Part shown: piece by piece, positions 1-8,367 of the stretch
How the letters are laid out: the number at the start of each line of letters is the position of its first letter
Numbering within the stretch: the first letter of the stretch is position 1
The notes under the pieces: generated by a model
Told to the model about the DNA's origin: nothing
Databases searched by the model: none
What the model saw: the letters and a program-made list of their open reading frames with translations, nothing else
Source of the DNA: JALZUV01 sp964654855
GTDB lineage: Bacteria; Pseudomonadota; Alphaproteobacteria; Rickettsiales; JALZUV01
NCBI GenBank assembly: GCA_964654855.1
Contig: CAZZJS010000003.1
Coordinates: 62,001 to 126,000 of the forward strand
Length of the DNA: 64,000 nt
Direction of reading: 5' to 3'
Position numbers and translations under genes: made by a program

Positions 1-1397
1 CGGGGCTAGAGCAAGATAAAATTAATGGCGAGTTAGAAGAGCTAGCGGTGGACATTAAGAAGTATCTCTCGCTGCTTGGAAATCGTGATGAATTGCTAGC
101 GATGATGTTGGCAGAATTTGCGGCCGTTAAAGAAGAGTTCGCAACACCACGTCGTACGCAAATCGAAGAAAATGAGTTCGAGCACGATATTGAAGATCTG
201 ATCGAGCGCGAAGATATGGTGATTACCGTGACGCAAAATGGTTACATTAAACGTGTGCCGTTGGATACGTTCCGTGCGCAGCGCCGTGGAGGTAAAGGGC
301 GTTCGGCCATGTCCACACGTGATGAGGATATGACGACCGAAGTGTTTATGGCAAATACCCATACGCCGGTTCTATTCTTCTCCTCCAATGGTAAGGTCTA
401 TAAGTTGAAGACCTATAAGCTTCCATTGGGTACGGCGCAGAGCAAAGGTAAGGCCTTGGTGAATATCTTCCCGCTGGAAAATGGCGAGACGATTCACAGC
501 TTTATGCCGCTGCCGGAAGATGAGTCCGCTTGGGATGCGATGAATATTATGTTCGCGACCTCTAGCGGTTCGGTGCGCCGTAATGACTTGTCTGATTTCA
601 AGAGCATCCGTAGCAATGGTAAAATTGCGATTGATTTGGACGAAGGTGAGCTGCTTGTGAATGTGCGCGTTTGTGCACCAGAGCAGCATATTTTGCTTTC
701 GGCACGTTCGGGTAAATGTATCCGTTTCCCTGTCGAAGCCATCCGTGTCTTTAAGAGCCGTAAATCAACGGGTGTGCGTGGTATCAAACTTGCTGATGGA
801 GATGAAGTCGTTTCGATGTCCGTCCTTAATGAAGGTGGGTACGAGCGTGAAGAGCGCGAGGCTTATTTGAAAGTAGCACCGTGGAAACATGAAGAAGGTG
901 CTGAACTTCCAGAAGTGGATATTTCCGCTGAGAAGATTGCAGAAATGGCCGAACGCGAGCAATTTATTCTTTCCATGACTGAAAATGGTTATGGTAAGCG
1001 TAGTTCTTCTTACGAATATCGTACGACCAACCGTGGTGGTTCGGGCATCGTTAATATCGTAACATCTGAGCGTAATGGCGGTGTGGTAGCAGCCATGCCA
1101 ATTACCGATGATGGACAAATTATGTTGATGACCGATGGCGGTAAGTTGATTCGTTGTCCAGTGAAGAATATCCGTGTGGCGGGTCGTAACACGCAAGGGG
1201 TGACGATCTTTAAAACCGGTAAGGATGAGAAAGTGGTATCCGCTATTCGCCTGAATATTTCCGAATCAGATGATGAAGATGAGGAATTGCTAGAAGACGA
1301 AGAGGGCGTAGAAGCGCTAGCCGGAGACGTAACGGTTGAAACGGAAGAAACCTCTGAAGCTCCAACCTCAGAAACAGAAGAAAATAACGGAGAATAG
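1..1397 (+). CDS. gyrA: DNA gyrase subunit A, C-terminal part (5' end outside window)
   Basis: The reading frame is open from base 3, so the N-terminal breakage-reunion domain lies before the window. What remains is the end of the coiled-coil region followed by the beta-pinwheel DNA-wrapping domain. The gyrase-specific GyrA box (QRRGGKG) is encoded at about 279-299, which separates it from ParC. The protein ends in a long acidic Glu/Asp-rich tail, common in GyrA. The stop lies two bases before the next start codon, so the lipoprotein gene downstream is probably cotranscribed. Identification is firm; only the start is missing. Confidence 0.95.
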   Translation, partial: GLEQDKINGELEELAVDIKKYLSLLGNRDELLAMMLAEFAAVKEEFATPRRTQIEENEFEHDIEDLIEREDMVITVTQNGYIKRVPLDTFRAQRRGGKGRSAMSTRDEDMTTEVFMANTHTPVLFFSSNGKVYKLKTYKLPLGTAQSKGKALVNIFPLENGETIHSFMPLPEDESAWDAMNIMFATSSGSVRRNDLSDFKSIRSNGKIAIDLDEGELLVNVRVCAPEQHILLSARSGKCIRFPVEAIRVFKSRKSTGVRGIKLADGDEVVSMSVLNEGGYEREEREAYLKVAPWKHEEGAELPEVDISAEKIAEMAEREQFILSMTENGYGKRSSSYEYRTTNRGGSGIVNIVTSERNGGVVAAMPITDDGQIMLMTDGGKLIRCPVKNIRVAGRNTQGVTIFKTGKDEKVVSAIRLNISESDDEDEELLEDEEGVEALAGDVTVETEETSEAPTSETEENNGE

Positions 1398-1399
1398 AA

Positions 1400-1714
1400 A
1401 TGAAAAAACTACTACTTATTATTGCGACTGCTTTTGCGCTGAGCGCATGTCACGTGGATGAACATGCCGCAGGTGAGGCAATCTTTAAAGAAAAAGGTTC
1501 ATGTTCATCGCACTGCAAGAAATCTAAATGTAAAGAATCCAACTCAAAGTGCTGTCATAAAACGAAAAAGACTGAACATAGTCATGCGGAGCATAGTCAT
1601 AATGAGGGCGCATGTGCTTTACGTAAAACAGGAAAGAGTCGCAAAAGTCACGACCATGGTGCCCGTGCTTGCGCCAGCCATACGCATGAGGGCGGCCATG
1701 GTCACTCGCACTAA
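1400..1714 (+). CDS. Small Cys/His-rich lipoprotein, probable metal binder
   Basis: This encodes 104 residues. It has a lipoprotein signal (hydrophobic stretch, then LSAC with the lipidated Cys at residue 17), so it should be membrane anchored. The mature part has 8 Cys including the lipidated one (17, 35, 39, 44, 51, 52, 72, 91) and 15 His, many in HSH, HDH, HTH and HGH clusters, and ends HGHSH. This composition suggests binding of zinc, copper, nickel or another soft metal, as an inference. It starts two bases after the gyrA stop, with the gyrA-end sequence GGAG as ribosome site. No named family was recognised. Confidence 0.75.
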   Translation: MKKLLLIIATAFALSACHVDEHAAGEAIFKEKGSCSSHCKKSKCKESNSKCCHKTKKTEHSHAEHSHNEGACALRKTGKSRKSHDHGARACASHTHEGGHGHSH

Positions 1715-1733
1715 AGCCTATTAATAAAATTTT

Positions 1734-1775
1734 AGCCTCTTTCTTTTATAAAGAACGAAATAGACGAAAGAGGCT
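1734..1775 (+). promoter_or_regulatory. Inverted repeat enclosing the ribosome-binding site of the ROK kinase gene
   Basis: Perfect 10-base arms AGCCTCTTTC (1734-1743) and GAAAGAGGCT (1766-1775) flank a 22-base loop. The right arm contains the Shine-Dalgarno AAGAGG, eight bases before the ATG at 1782. It could sequester the ribosome site, or act as a terminator of the gyrA transcript, since a T-rich stretch follows. A competing hairpin TTCTTT/AAAGAA lies inside the loop. Confidence 0.45.
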
Positions 1776-1781
1776 TATTTT

Positions 1782-2951
1782 ATGTCAAAAATTTCACCAG
1801 CCAATATGACGAGCAAAGAGATGATCATTGGAGTTGATATCGGTGGAACTGGTGTGCAAGCAGGACTGTTTGAGATTCAGAAAGCAGGGATAGTACCAAA
1901 ACCTGTTTGGACTCGTAACCAAGCGACAGAAAAAGGACTTGGAAATCACGTAGAACAAATCATCGATATGCTGCATAAAGCGGAAATTGCAGCCACTACT
2001 GATGGTGCAAAAATTATTGCTGTGGGTGTAGGATCGCCTGGGCGTTTTCGCGAAGATGGAACGATTAAACCGCTAACCGCCACGAATCTTGGGATAACTG
2101 TTGATGAATTTGATAATGTAAATTTGTTAGAAGAATATCAAAAGGCACTGAAAGAAAAAGATTCTTCGTTTGTAAATATTCCGATGCTGGTGAAAAATGA
2201 TGGTAATGCCATGTTAGCAGGTATGCTCAAGTCCATTAAAGTGGGGCGCGGTGAAGAGCTAAAAGACCAAAATGGAGAAAAGGTTTCAGATTTTACTCTG
2301 CGTGGAAAACATGTTGGGTTAATCGGTCTTGGAACAGGTTTAGGTCATGCGATTGCGAAAATAAGTAAAGATGGTAGTTATGAATTCGTAACAGATGGGC
2401 ATGCAAGTAAGTTAAAAATTCCTGTCGATCCTGAAGATATAGAAATTTATAAAGCGGCAGGTGAGCGACTTAGTAAAAAGACAGGAAAAGACGAGTTTTT
2501 GTCTTTCGATGATAATACTGTACGAGCCGAAGATTTGTACCGTGCGCCCGTGATGGGAGAGTTGTGCGGAGTTGAAGATGGTAGAGATATTGATGTTGAT
2601 AATAATCCTCAGCACCGAAAAATGTTTGAAATGATGGGGAAATATCTCGGTCGAACTATGGCAATTATTCGAAGTGGTCAAAATACGGATATCGCTCCGG
2701 AGCAAGGTTGGTCAGAAGTGGATAAAGCCGAAGCCGCTAGAACCTCTCTATACTTGTTCGGTGGTGGAGTCGGGCGTAGTCGAGATGGGGAGTATCTCAT
2801 TAAATATGCGGCGGAAGAATTAAAGCGCATGGGAATTAATGATATTCAAATGACACGATTACCTGAGAAGAATGTAGCGAATCGTGCTGCTGCTAATATG
2901 GCTTTTGAAGGATTAGGTCTCGATAAGCGCGGTGCAGATCGAGTTAAATAG
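1782..2951 (+). CDS. ROK-family sugar kinase-like protein (glucokinase-like)
   Basis: This encodes 389 residues with the ASKHA/ROK phosphate-binding motif GVDIGGTGVQAG near residues 17-28, a KNDGNA motif near 137 that corresponds to the family's catalytic Asp region, and GLGTGLG near 182. It probably phosphorylates a hexose or acts as a glucokinase-type enzyme; the substrate cannot be read. The ROK zinc motif with clustered Cys is absent (only one Cys is visible, in GELCG). It is longer than typical 300-residue ROK kinases, with insertions after residue 150 and around 240-290. The start is supported by AAGAGG eight bases upstream. It appears monocistronic. Confidence 0.7.
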   Translation: MSKISPANMTSKEMIIGVDIGGTGVQAGLFEIQKAGIVPKPVWTRNQATEKGLGNHVEQIIDMLHKAEIAATTDGAKIIAVGVGSPGRFREDGTIKPLTATNLGITVDEFDNVNLLEEYQKALKEKDSSFVNIPMLVKNDGNAMLAGMLKSIKVGRGEELKDQNGEKVSDFTLRGKHVGLIGLGTGLGHAIAKISKDGSYEFVTDGHASKLKIPVDPEDIEIYKAAGERLSKKTGKDEFLSFDDNTVRAEDLYRAPVMGELCGVEDGRDIDVDNNPQHRKMFEMMGKYLGRTMAIIRSGQNTDIAPEQGWSEVDKAEAARTSLYLFGGGVGRSRDGEYLIKYAAEELKRMGINDIQMTRLPEKNVANRAAANMAFEGLGLDKRGADRVK

Positions 2952-3011
2952 TCATCCAATCTCTTAACTTCAGTTAAAGCTATGCTTGACCTCGTCAGTT
3001 GCTTCGTTACG

Positions 3012-3037
3012 CTCTCGTTAATTGTTAAATAAGAGAG
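3012..3037 (+). promoter_or_regulatory. Short inverted repeat over the coaD ribosome-binding site
   Basis: CTCTC (3012-3016) can pair with GAGAG (3033-3037), which is the Shine-Dalgarno of coaD. The loop contains TTAA-TTG-TTAA. The stem is short, so the structure is only suggestive. Confidence 0.25.
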
Positions 3038-3042
3038 TGACT

Positions 3043-3531
3043 ATGACTGAACGCATCGGCATTTATCCTGGAACATTCGATCCTGTGACTAAGGGGCATG
3101 AGGATATTATCCTGCGTGCGTGTAAGGTCGTGGATAAGCTTATTATTGGTGTGGCGGAGGATACGGGTAAATCGCCAGCTTTTAATCTTGTGCAGCGCGT
3201 AGAGTTAGTGGAAGGCGAGATAGAGCTTCTTGGGTTAACCGAAAAAGTGAGTGTGGTTGGTTTCTCGGGTTTGCTCGTGAATTTTGCGAAAGAGCAGGGG
3301 GCGAGTTTGTTAATTCGTGGTTTGCGCGCGGTATCAGATTATGAATATGAGTTTCAAATGGCCAATATTAACAATAAGTTAGCACCTGATCTTGAAACTG
3401 TCTTTTTGACCGCTTCGGAATCTACTCACTTTATTTCTTCGCGTTTTGTGAAACAAATTGCTAAGCTGGATGGCGATATTTCGCATTTTGTTTCCGATAA
3501 TGTGGCAAATGCTTTAATGAAAGTTTCGTGA
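3043..3531 (+). CDS. coaD: Pantetheine-phosphate adenylyltransferase (CoaD)
   Basis: This 162-residue protein is the usual CoaD length. It carries the nucleotidyltransferase signature YPGTFDPVTKGHEDI near the N terminus, where the TxGH motif binds ATP, and a C-terminal THFISSRFVKQIA segment with the ISSR-type motif. It transfers AMP from ATP to 4'-phosphopantetheine, the penultimate step of coenzyme A synthesis in the cytosol. The ATG at 3043 was chosen over an upstream TTG because GAGAG sits six bases before it and the family begins right before IGIYPG. Confidence 0.95.
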   Translation: MTERIGIYPGTFDPVTKGHEDIILRACKVVDKLIIGVAEDTGKSPAFNLVQRVELVEGEIELLGLTEKVSVVGFSGLLVNFAKEQGASLLIRGLRAVSDYEYEFQMANINNKLAPDLETVFLTASESTHFISSRFVKQIAKLDGDISHFVSDNVANALMKVS

Positions 3532-3605
3532 CAGCCCCTTATAATTTGCATTGAGCCGACCTATATCTTAAAAGTAGCCAAACAAAAAACTTCAGGGAGC
3601 TTTTT

Positions 3606-4184
3606 ATGCAAAAACTACTGACCATTCTAATCGTAATAGGAACTTTACTTATGACTTCGACTGCTAACGCTGCTGATGCAGAAAACACGCTTCATCTTGA
3701 ACTAAAAGATGGCCGCGTTGTAATTGAAATGTACCCAGAGAAAGCGCCCGGTCATGTCGCGCGTATCAAAGAACTCGTCCGTGATAAATTCTATGATGGA
3801 ATTGTATTTCACCGCGTGATTGAAGGCTTTATGGCGCAAACGGGTGATCCTGATGGAAACGGTACTGGTGGTTCTGGCCAAAAGCTGAAAGCCGAATTTA
3901 ACGATGTATCTCACACGCGTGGCGTAGTTTCAATGGCACGCTCTGCAAGCCCTGATAGTGCCGATAGCCAATGGTTTATTGTATTCGACAATGCAACGTT
4001 CCTCGATAAGCAATATACAGCTTGGGGTAAGGTGATTGAAGGTATGGAATATGTGGATCGCATTAAAAAGGGTGATTCAGCGCGTAATGGTGAAGTGATT
4101 GATCCGGATAAGATTATTACTTTGACTGTCGCGGCGGATGCAGAAAAAGCAAAACCAGCTGAAGCGGCTGCCGCTGCACAGTAA
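3606..4184 (+). CDS. Periplasmic peptidyl-prolyl cis-trans isomerase (cyclophilin type)
   Basis: This encodes 192 residues with a Sec signal peptide (hydrophobic core then ANA-AD near residue 23) followed by a cyclophilin domain. Visible motifs are FHRVIEGFMAQTGDP, MARSASPDSADSQWFI and the AWGKVIEGMEYVD end, giving the usual active-site Arg, Phe, Gln and Trp region. It should speed prolyl isomerisation of exported proteins. The tail is Ala/Lys/Glu rich. AGGGAG lies six bases before the ATG. Its stop TAA shares one base with the queA start (TAATG), indicating translational coupling. Confidence 0.9.
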   Translation: MQKLLTILIVIGTLLMTSTANAADAENTLHLELKDGRVVIEMYPEKAPGHVARIKELVRDKFYDGIVFHRVIEGFMAQTGDPDGNGTGGSGQKLKAEFNDVSHTRGVVSMARSASPDSADSQWFIVFDNATFLDKQYTAWGKVIEGMEYVDRIKKGDSARNGEVIDPDKIITLTVAADAEKAKPAEAAAAAQ

Positions 4185-5215
4185 TGCGCCTTTCTGATTT
4201 TGATTACTCCTTACCTGAGGAGCTAATCGCTCAAGAACCGGCCAGCCCACGAGATAGCTCTCGTTTGCTGGCCGTTTCTTCTTTGGGCGAGCTGATGGAT
4301 AGTACCATCCTTCAACTATCTGACTTTTTGCGCGCTGATGATTTGTTGGTCTTTAACAATACGAAAGTTATCCCTGCTCAACTTTATGGCAAGAAGGGTG
4401 ATTCGGTTATTGGTATTACTCTGCTTAAGCAAGAACGTGCGAATGTGTGGGAATGTTTTGCAAAGCCAGCGCGTAAATTAATTATCGCAGATAATTTAGG
4501 TTTTGGCGCGGGTTTGAATGCAGAGGTTTTAAGTAAGAATGAAACCGGTACAGTGGTTTTGCAATTTAACAAAGCAGATGCAGAGTTTTATACGGCGCTG
4601 GATGAAATTGGGCAGATGCCTTTGCCGCCTTACATTAAACGAGCCGAAAAAGACGATTTGGATTTTCTCAATTATCAAACGTTGCATGCGAAAGAGCCAG
4701 GGGCGGTGGCAGCACCCACAGCAGGGTTGCATTTTAGCGAAGCATTGATGGAGAGGATTAAGGCTAAAGGCGTGCAGATAGAGCATGTCACGCTGCATGT
4801 TGGGGGAGGGACGTTCCTGCCGGTGCGTGTGGAAGATTTATCTCAACATCAAATGCATTCCGAATGGATGCAAATGGATGAAGAAACGGCTCAAGCATTG
4901 AATCAAGCCAAGGCAGAAGGCCGGCGCATTGTGAGTGTCGGAACAACAGCACTACGTTGTTTGGAATCTGCCGCAGATGAAGCAGGGGTATTGCATGCTC
5001 AGCATCGTGAGACCGATATATTCATTACGCCGGGCTATCAGTTCAAAGCGGTGGATGCGTTGCTCACCAATTTTCATCTTCCTAAATCTACTCTTTTAAT
5101 GCTGGTGAGTGCTTTTAGCGGTTTGGATGTTATGCGCCAAGCCTATGTCCATGCTGTTGCACAGAAGTATCGCTTCTTCTCTTACGGCGATGCCTGCTTT
5201 CTAGAGCGCGCTTAA
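4184..5215 (+). CDS. queA: S-adenosylmethionine:tRNA ribosyltransferase-isomerase (QueA)
   Basis: This 343-residue protein has typical QueA features: YSLPEELIAQEPASPRDSSR at the N terminus, FNNTKVIPAQLYG, the AAPTAGLHF motif near the centre, HVGGGTFLPVRVEDL, and a C-terminal TNFHLPKSTLLMLVSAF. It transfers ribose from SAM to preQ1 in tRNA to make epoxyqueuosine. Tgt is often the next gene in other bacteria but is not present here. The start overlaps the stop of the cyclophilin gene. Confidence 0.95.
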   Translation: MRLSDFDYSLPEELIAQEPASPRDSSRLLAVSSLGELMDSTILQLSDFLRADDLLVFNNTKVIPAQLYGKKGDSVIGITLLKQERANVWECFAKPARKLIIADNLGFGAGLNAEVLSKNETGTVVLQFNKADAEFYTALDEIGQMPLPPYIKRAEKDDLDFLNYQTLHAKEPGAVAAPTAGLHFSEALMERIKAKGVQIEHVTLHVGGGTFLPVRVEDLSQHQMHSEWMQMDEETAQALNQAKAEGRRIVSVGTTALRCLESAADEAGVLHAQHRETDIFITPGYQFKAVDALLTNFHLPKSTLLMLVSAFSGLDVMRQAYVHAVAQKYRFFSYGDACFLERA

Positions 5216-5502
5216 AGCGTATGTGACAATTGTGTGACAAACATTCGCACTAGCTCGCATTTTGGGTGGTAATCTGTTATAGTTTAGGGGCTTTTTTGCT
5301 GTACCTATGGTCCTAGCTTTTGATTTTTTTTTAGTCACATACATTGCTTCGGCTGCAGTTTGAAAAACATATTTTTTAACAATCTCAAGCATAGGTAGCT
5401 TTGAGATAAAAACTTCAATCATGAAGAAAAACTTTTTTCTAGTAATGTTCTGCATCATTACTAGTCTGGGCTATGAGGTCTTGAGGCGTTAGGGTGTTGC
5501 TC
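5216..5502. other. Intergenic region after queA
   Basis: This stretch of about 290 bases has no convincing gene. It is AT rich with a nine-T run at 5324-5332 after a weak imperfect hairpin. A 23-codon reading frame at 5421-5492 begins MKKNFF and looks signal-like, but it has no good ribosome site. No tRNA fold was found. Confidence 0.4.
5298..5332 (+). terminator. queA: Possible weak terminator of the queA transcript
   Basis: GCT..ACC (5298-5305) can pair with GGT..AGC (5309-5317), with a small internal loop. It is followed by TTTTGATTTTTTTTT. The stem is short and imperfect, so the call depends mostly on the T run. Confidence 0.3.
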
Positions 5503-6252
5503 ATGGAATGGATTGAAATAGTTTTGCTTATCGGCAGCGCCTTTCTTGCGGGGGTGATTAACTCGGTTGCGGGAGGGGGGACTTTCTTTACCTTTCCCGC
5601 TCTTATCTTTGCAGGTGTTTCGCCAATTGTGGCGAATGTAACCTCTTCCATCGCGGTCTGGCCGGGTGCAGTGGCCAGTGCAGTGGCATATCGTAAGCAG
5701 TTAGTGATGGATAGAAAAGCTGTGTTAGCTCTGGCGCTGACGAGTGTGATAGGGGGTGCGATAGGCGCAGTGGTTCTGTTGGTCACTCCCATTCAAGTGT
5801 TTGAGTCGCTCATTCCATGGCTTATGTTAGTGGCGACATTGTTATTTGCTTTCGGTGATAAGTTGCGCGCGCGTCCACTAGAGATAGAGCAAGTCAATTT
5901 CACTTCACCCAAGAGCATCTTGCTGCAATTAGGAATTGCGCTTTATGGCGGGTATTTTGGCGCAGGTATTGGCATATTAATGCTGGCACTCCTGAGCTTG
6001 CTGGAGTTACGTGATATTCATGCGATGAACGCGCTAAAGACGGTCTTGGGAAGTGCGATTAACGGTGTCGCCGTGCTCATCTTTTTGTTTAGTGGAATGG
6101 TGGACTGGTATGCGGGTGGAGTGATGGTGATAGCGGCGATTATCGGTGGATATGTGGGAGCACATTATGCACAAAAAATGCCGAAGCCTGTCGTGAAACG
6201 ATTCGTTATTATTGTAGGTGGTTTAATGACGGTTTGGTTTTTCCTGCGTTAG
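5503..6252 (+). CDS. TauE/SafE-family (DUF81) membrane permease
   Basis: This encodes 249 residues, almost entirely hydrophobic, with about eight predicted membrane segments. The opening segment contains AGVINSVAGGGTFFTFPAL, the glycine-rich signature of the TauE/SafE family, and a second related repeat (GGYFGAGIGILMLALLSL) lies in the middle, as expected for its two-fold repeat. Members export sulfite, sulfoacetate or other organic anions; the substrate here is unknown. The ATG at 5503 has AGGG eight bases upstream. It converges with the gene on the other strand, leaving seven bases between stops. Confidence 0.85.
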   Translation: MEWIEIVLLIGSAFLAGVINSVAGGGTFFTFPALIFAGVSPIVANVTSSIAVWPGAVASAVAYRKQLVMDRKAVLALALTSVIGGAIGAVVLLVTPIQVFESLIPWLMLVATLLFAFGDKLRARPLEIEQVNFTSPKSILLQLGIALYGGYFGAGIGILMLALLSLLELRDIHAMNALKTVLGSAINGVAVLIFLFSGMVDWYAGGVMVIAAIIGGYVGAHYAQKMPKPVVKRFVIIVGGLMTVWFFLR

Positions 6253-6259
6253 AGAAAAC

Positions 6260-6832
6260 CTAACGGCTCATGCCTTCGCCGTCAGAAGAACGAGAAGCCC
6301 GAGCGGAAGAAGCCCGTGGAGCGGGAGCAGCATCAGTAACATGCTGCGCTTGGATATTTTGAATACCTGTATCGTGAATGGCAGCAGTAGGAATAGTATT
6401 AAGTGTAGCAGTTTGAGCGTCGCCTCCTCCTCCGCTAGCGCCGGAAGTATCAACGGGAGCCTCTCCAATTGGTGCGTCGCCAACAGGTGCGTTTCCGGAG
6501 TGAATGCTGCCGCCAAAAGTGAAACCTAAATCGGCAAAAAAACTGGTAAGTATTCCGCCGCGAGTATCTAGCATCGAACTAAATAAGCTTTTCCCCTGAA
6601 TGGATAAACCGCTAAAGATGCTACCAATATTAAAGATGGAATCTAAGCCGCCAGTCGAATGGCCATTAAGGCCAGTTTTAATGCCTAGCATACGTAAGAA
6701 AGTATCAATGAGTGCACCAGGGCCTTCGCCGCCCGCTGCGCCACCTCCGCCTCCGCTACCAATGCCGACTTGGCCTTGGTTTATACGGTCCATTATACTC
6801 GGGCCGCCACCGCCTTCTGCTGGATCTGCCAT
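6260..6832 (-). CDS. Gly-rich protein of unknown function
   Basis: This encodes 190 residues with no recognised family. The N terminus has two polyglycine runs (GGGG and GGGGG) within the first 40 residues, then a more hydrophobic middle (LRMLGIKTGLNG, IFNIGSIFSGLSIQGKSLFSSML) and a Gly/Ala/Asp-rich part, ending in a Ser/Arg-rich basic tail. There is no signal peptide. It has its own extended -10 promoter and an AGGA ribosome site, which supports a real gene. The downstream partner on this strand is none; trkH and folE lie upstream. Confidence 0.6.
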   Translation of the reverse strand: MADPAEGGGGPSIMDRINQGQVGIGSGGGGGAAGGEGPGALIDTFLRMLGIKTGLNGHSTGGLDSIFNIGSIFSGLSIQGKSLFSSMLDTRGGILTSFFADLGFTFGGSIHSGNAPVGDAPIGEAPVDTSGASGGGGDAQTATLNTIPTAAIHDTGIQNIQAQHVTDAAPAPRASSARASRSSDGEGMSR

Positions 6833-6856
6833 AATTTATTCCTTTTCTACTGTTAA

Positions 6857-6865
6857 ATTATAGCA
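6857..6865 (-). promoter_or_regulatory. Extended -10 promoter of the Gly-rich protein gene
   Basis: Read on the minus strand this is TGC-TATAAT, a perfect -10 box with the TGn extension. No good -35 box is seen at 17 bases, which is acceptable for extended -10 promoters. Transcription would begin near 6850, giving a leader of about 18 bases that contains AAGGA. Confidence 0.45.
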
Positions 6866-6904
6866 AGGAAATGTGACGGTCTGATGACAATGGAGGGTAT
6901 TTGG

Positions 6905-8353
6905 TTAGTCGCGCCAGAAATGTCCGGTAAAGAGAACAAGAACGGTGAATAGTTCGAGTCGGCCCACTACCATTCCTATGCATATCAACCACTTAGCGCC
7001 ATCAGGGATGGTTTGATAATTACCCGCAGGGCCGATGATTTCACCTAAACCAGGGCCTACATTGGCTAAAGTTTGGGCTGCTGCGCTCATGGAAGTGATG
7101 AAATCGAGCCCAAAAGCAGAAAGAGAGGCTGCTAAAATCATAAAGCTAAAAGCGAAAAGGGTAAAAAATCCAAGCACTGATGCACTCACATTTTCAGAAA
7201 TAGGTTTGCCCGCATAGCGCGCAATAAAGACACCGTGAGGTTGGATAAGTTGATAAAGCTGTACTTTAGCTATCTCATATAACACTTTGAAACGGAATAT
7301 TTTTATTCCGCCGCTGGTGGAGCCAGTACATCCGCCTACGACAATAAGCATGAAGAAAATAAGGGTAGGTGCGCTACCCCAATGTGCGTAGTCAGCTGAG
7401 GCATAACCGGTGGTCGTGATGATCGATGCGACGTTGAAGCTGGCATAGCGGAAAGCGCGCCAGAATTCATATCCTTGATTATAGATGAGCCACGCAGTGA
7501 TAAGTAGTGTCGTGCCTGCTAAAATTGTAAAGAACCATCTCACTTGTAAATCTTGCAAGAGTGCGAGTGGCTTTCCGCGCATCATTTGATAATAAAGGAT
7601 GATGGGTAGGCCACCGCAAATCATGCCAATCGTCGCGATGGTTTCAATCTCCACACTTTGAAAATGGGCAATGGAATTATCATAGTTTGAGAATCCGGCT
7701 GTGCCGAGCGTGGTGAGCGCGTGGCAAATGGCATCAAACCCATTCATCCCGAAGCTCCAATAAGCGATTGCGCAGACGGTTGAAAGGGTAAGGTAGGTCA
7801 TACCAATGAGTTTTGCCATTTCTCTCGCACGCGGAATTACCTTATCGGTTTTGTCAGAAGACTCTGTTCGAAAGAGCTGCATTCCACCAATACGCAGGAT
7901 TGGCAAAATCGCCATAGCGAGTACGATTACCCCGACCGCGCCAAGTGCTTGCAATAAGCAGCGCCATAACAAGATACCATGTGGCATTGTATCCAACCCT
8001 GACATGACGGTTGCGCCTGTTGTGGTTAGGCCAGAAACACCTTCAAAGTAAGCATCAATAAAGGAAGGTGAAATACCTGATAGATAAAAAGGTAAGCAAG
8101 CAAAGGCGGGTAAAATAAACCAACTGGAAGTGGTGAAAAGAAATGTTTGCCGCAAGCTGATCGTGCCGCGATAACCGCGATTGGAAAGGTAGAGTGTTCC
8201 GCCAATGAATCCGCAAATAAAGGCAGAAACAAGGAAGGCTTCCCAATGGTCATCGTCATAAAGCAGGTCGGCAAATAAAGGGATAACCATCGCTGCACCC
8301 AGAACCAGTAAGAGCAGTCCGTTAATTAGCAAAATGGGGCGAAGGTTAAACAT
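6905..8353 (-). CDS. trkH: Trk-type potassium uptake protein TrkH
   Basis: This encodes 482 residues with ten or more membrane segments and the repeated selectivity-filter regions of the TrkH/KtrB family: GLTTTGATVMSGLDT, LTTLGTAGFSNYD, TTTGYASADYAHWG and LANVGPGLGEIIGPAGNY. The GGCTGSTSGGIKIFRFKVL segment is also typical. It is the potassium-translocating inner-membrane subunit; the TrkA partner is not in this window. It starts 14 bases after the folE stop on the same strand, so the two are probably cotranscribed. Confidence 0.93.
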   Translation of the reverse strand: MFNLRPILLINGLLLLVLGAAMVIPLFADLLYDDDHWEAFLVSAFICGFIGGTLYLSNRGYRGTISLRQTFLFTTSSWFILPAFACLPFYLSGISPSFIDAYFEGVSGLTTTGATVMSGLDTMPHGILLWRCLLQALGAVGVIVLAMAILPILRIGGMQLFRTESSDKTDKVIPRAREMAKLIGMTYLTLSTVCAIAYWSFGMNGFDAICHALTTLGTAGFSNYDNSIAHFQSVEIETIATIGMICGGLPIILYYQMMRGKPLALLQDLQVRWFFTILAGTTLLITAWLIYNQGYEFWRAFRYASFNVASIITTTGYASADYAHWGSAPTLIFFMLIVVGGCTGSTSGGIKIFRFKVLYEIAKVQLYQLIQPHGVFIARYAGKPISENVSASVLGFFTLFAFSFMILAASLSAFGLDFITSMSAAAQTLANVGPGLGEIIGPAGNYQTIPDGAKWLICIGMVVGRLELFTVLVLFTGHFWRD

Positions 8354-8367
8354 GTTTGATGCGTTCC

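Noticed and set aside
5201..5458. 85-codon open frame on the minus strand after queA
   Set aside because: It overlaps the end of queA, has no convincing ribosome site, and its sequence has no recognisable domain.
5421..5492. 23-codon frame beginning MKKNFF before the TauE gene
   Set aside because: It looks signal-like but has no good ribosome site and is too short to support without conservation data.
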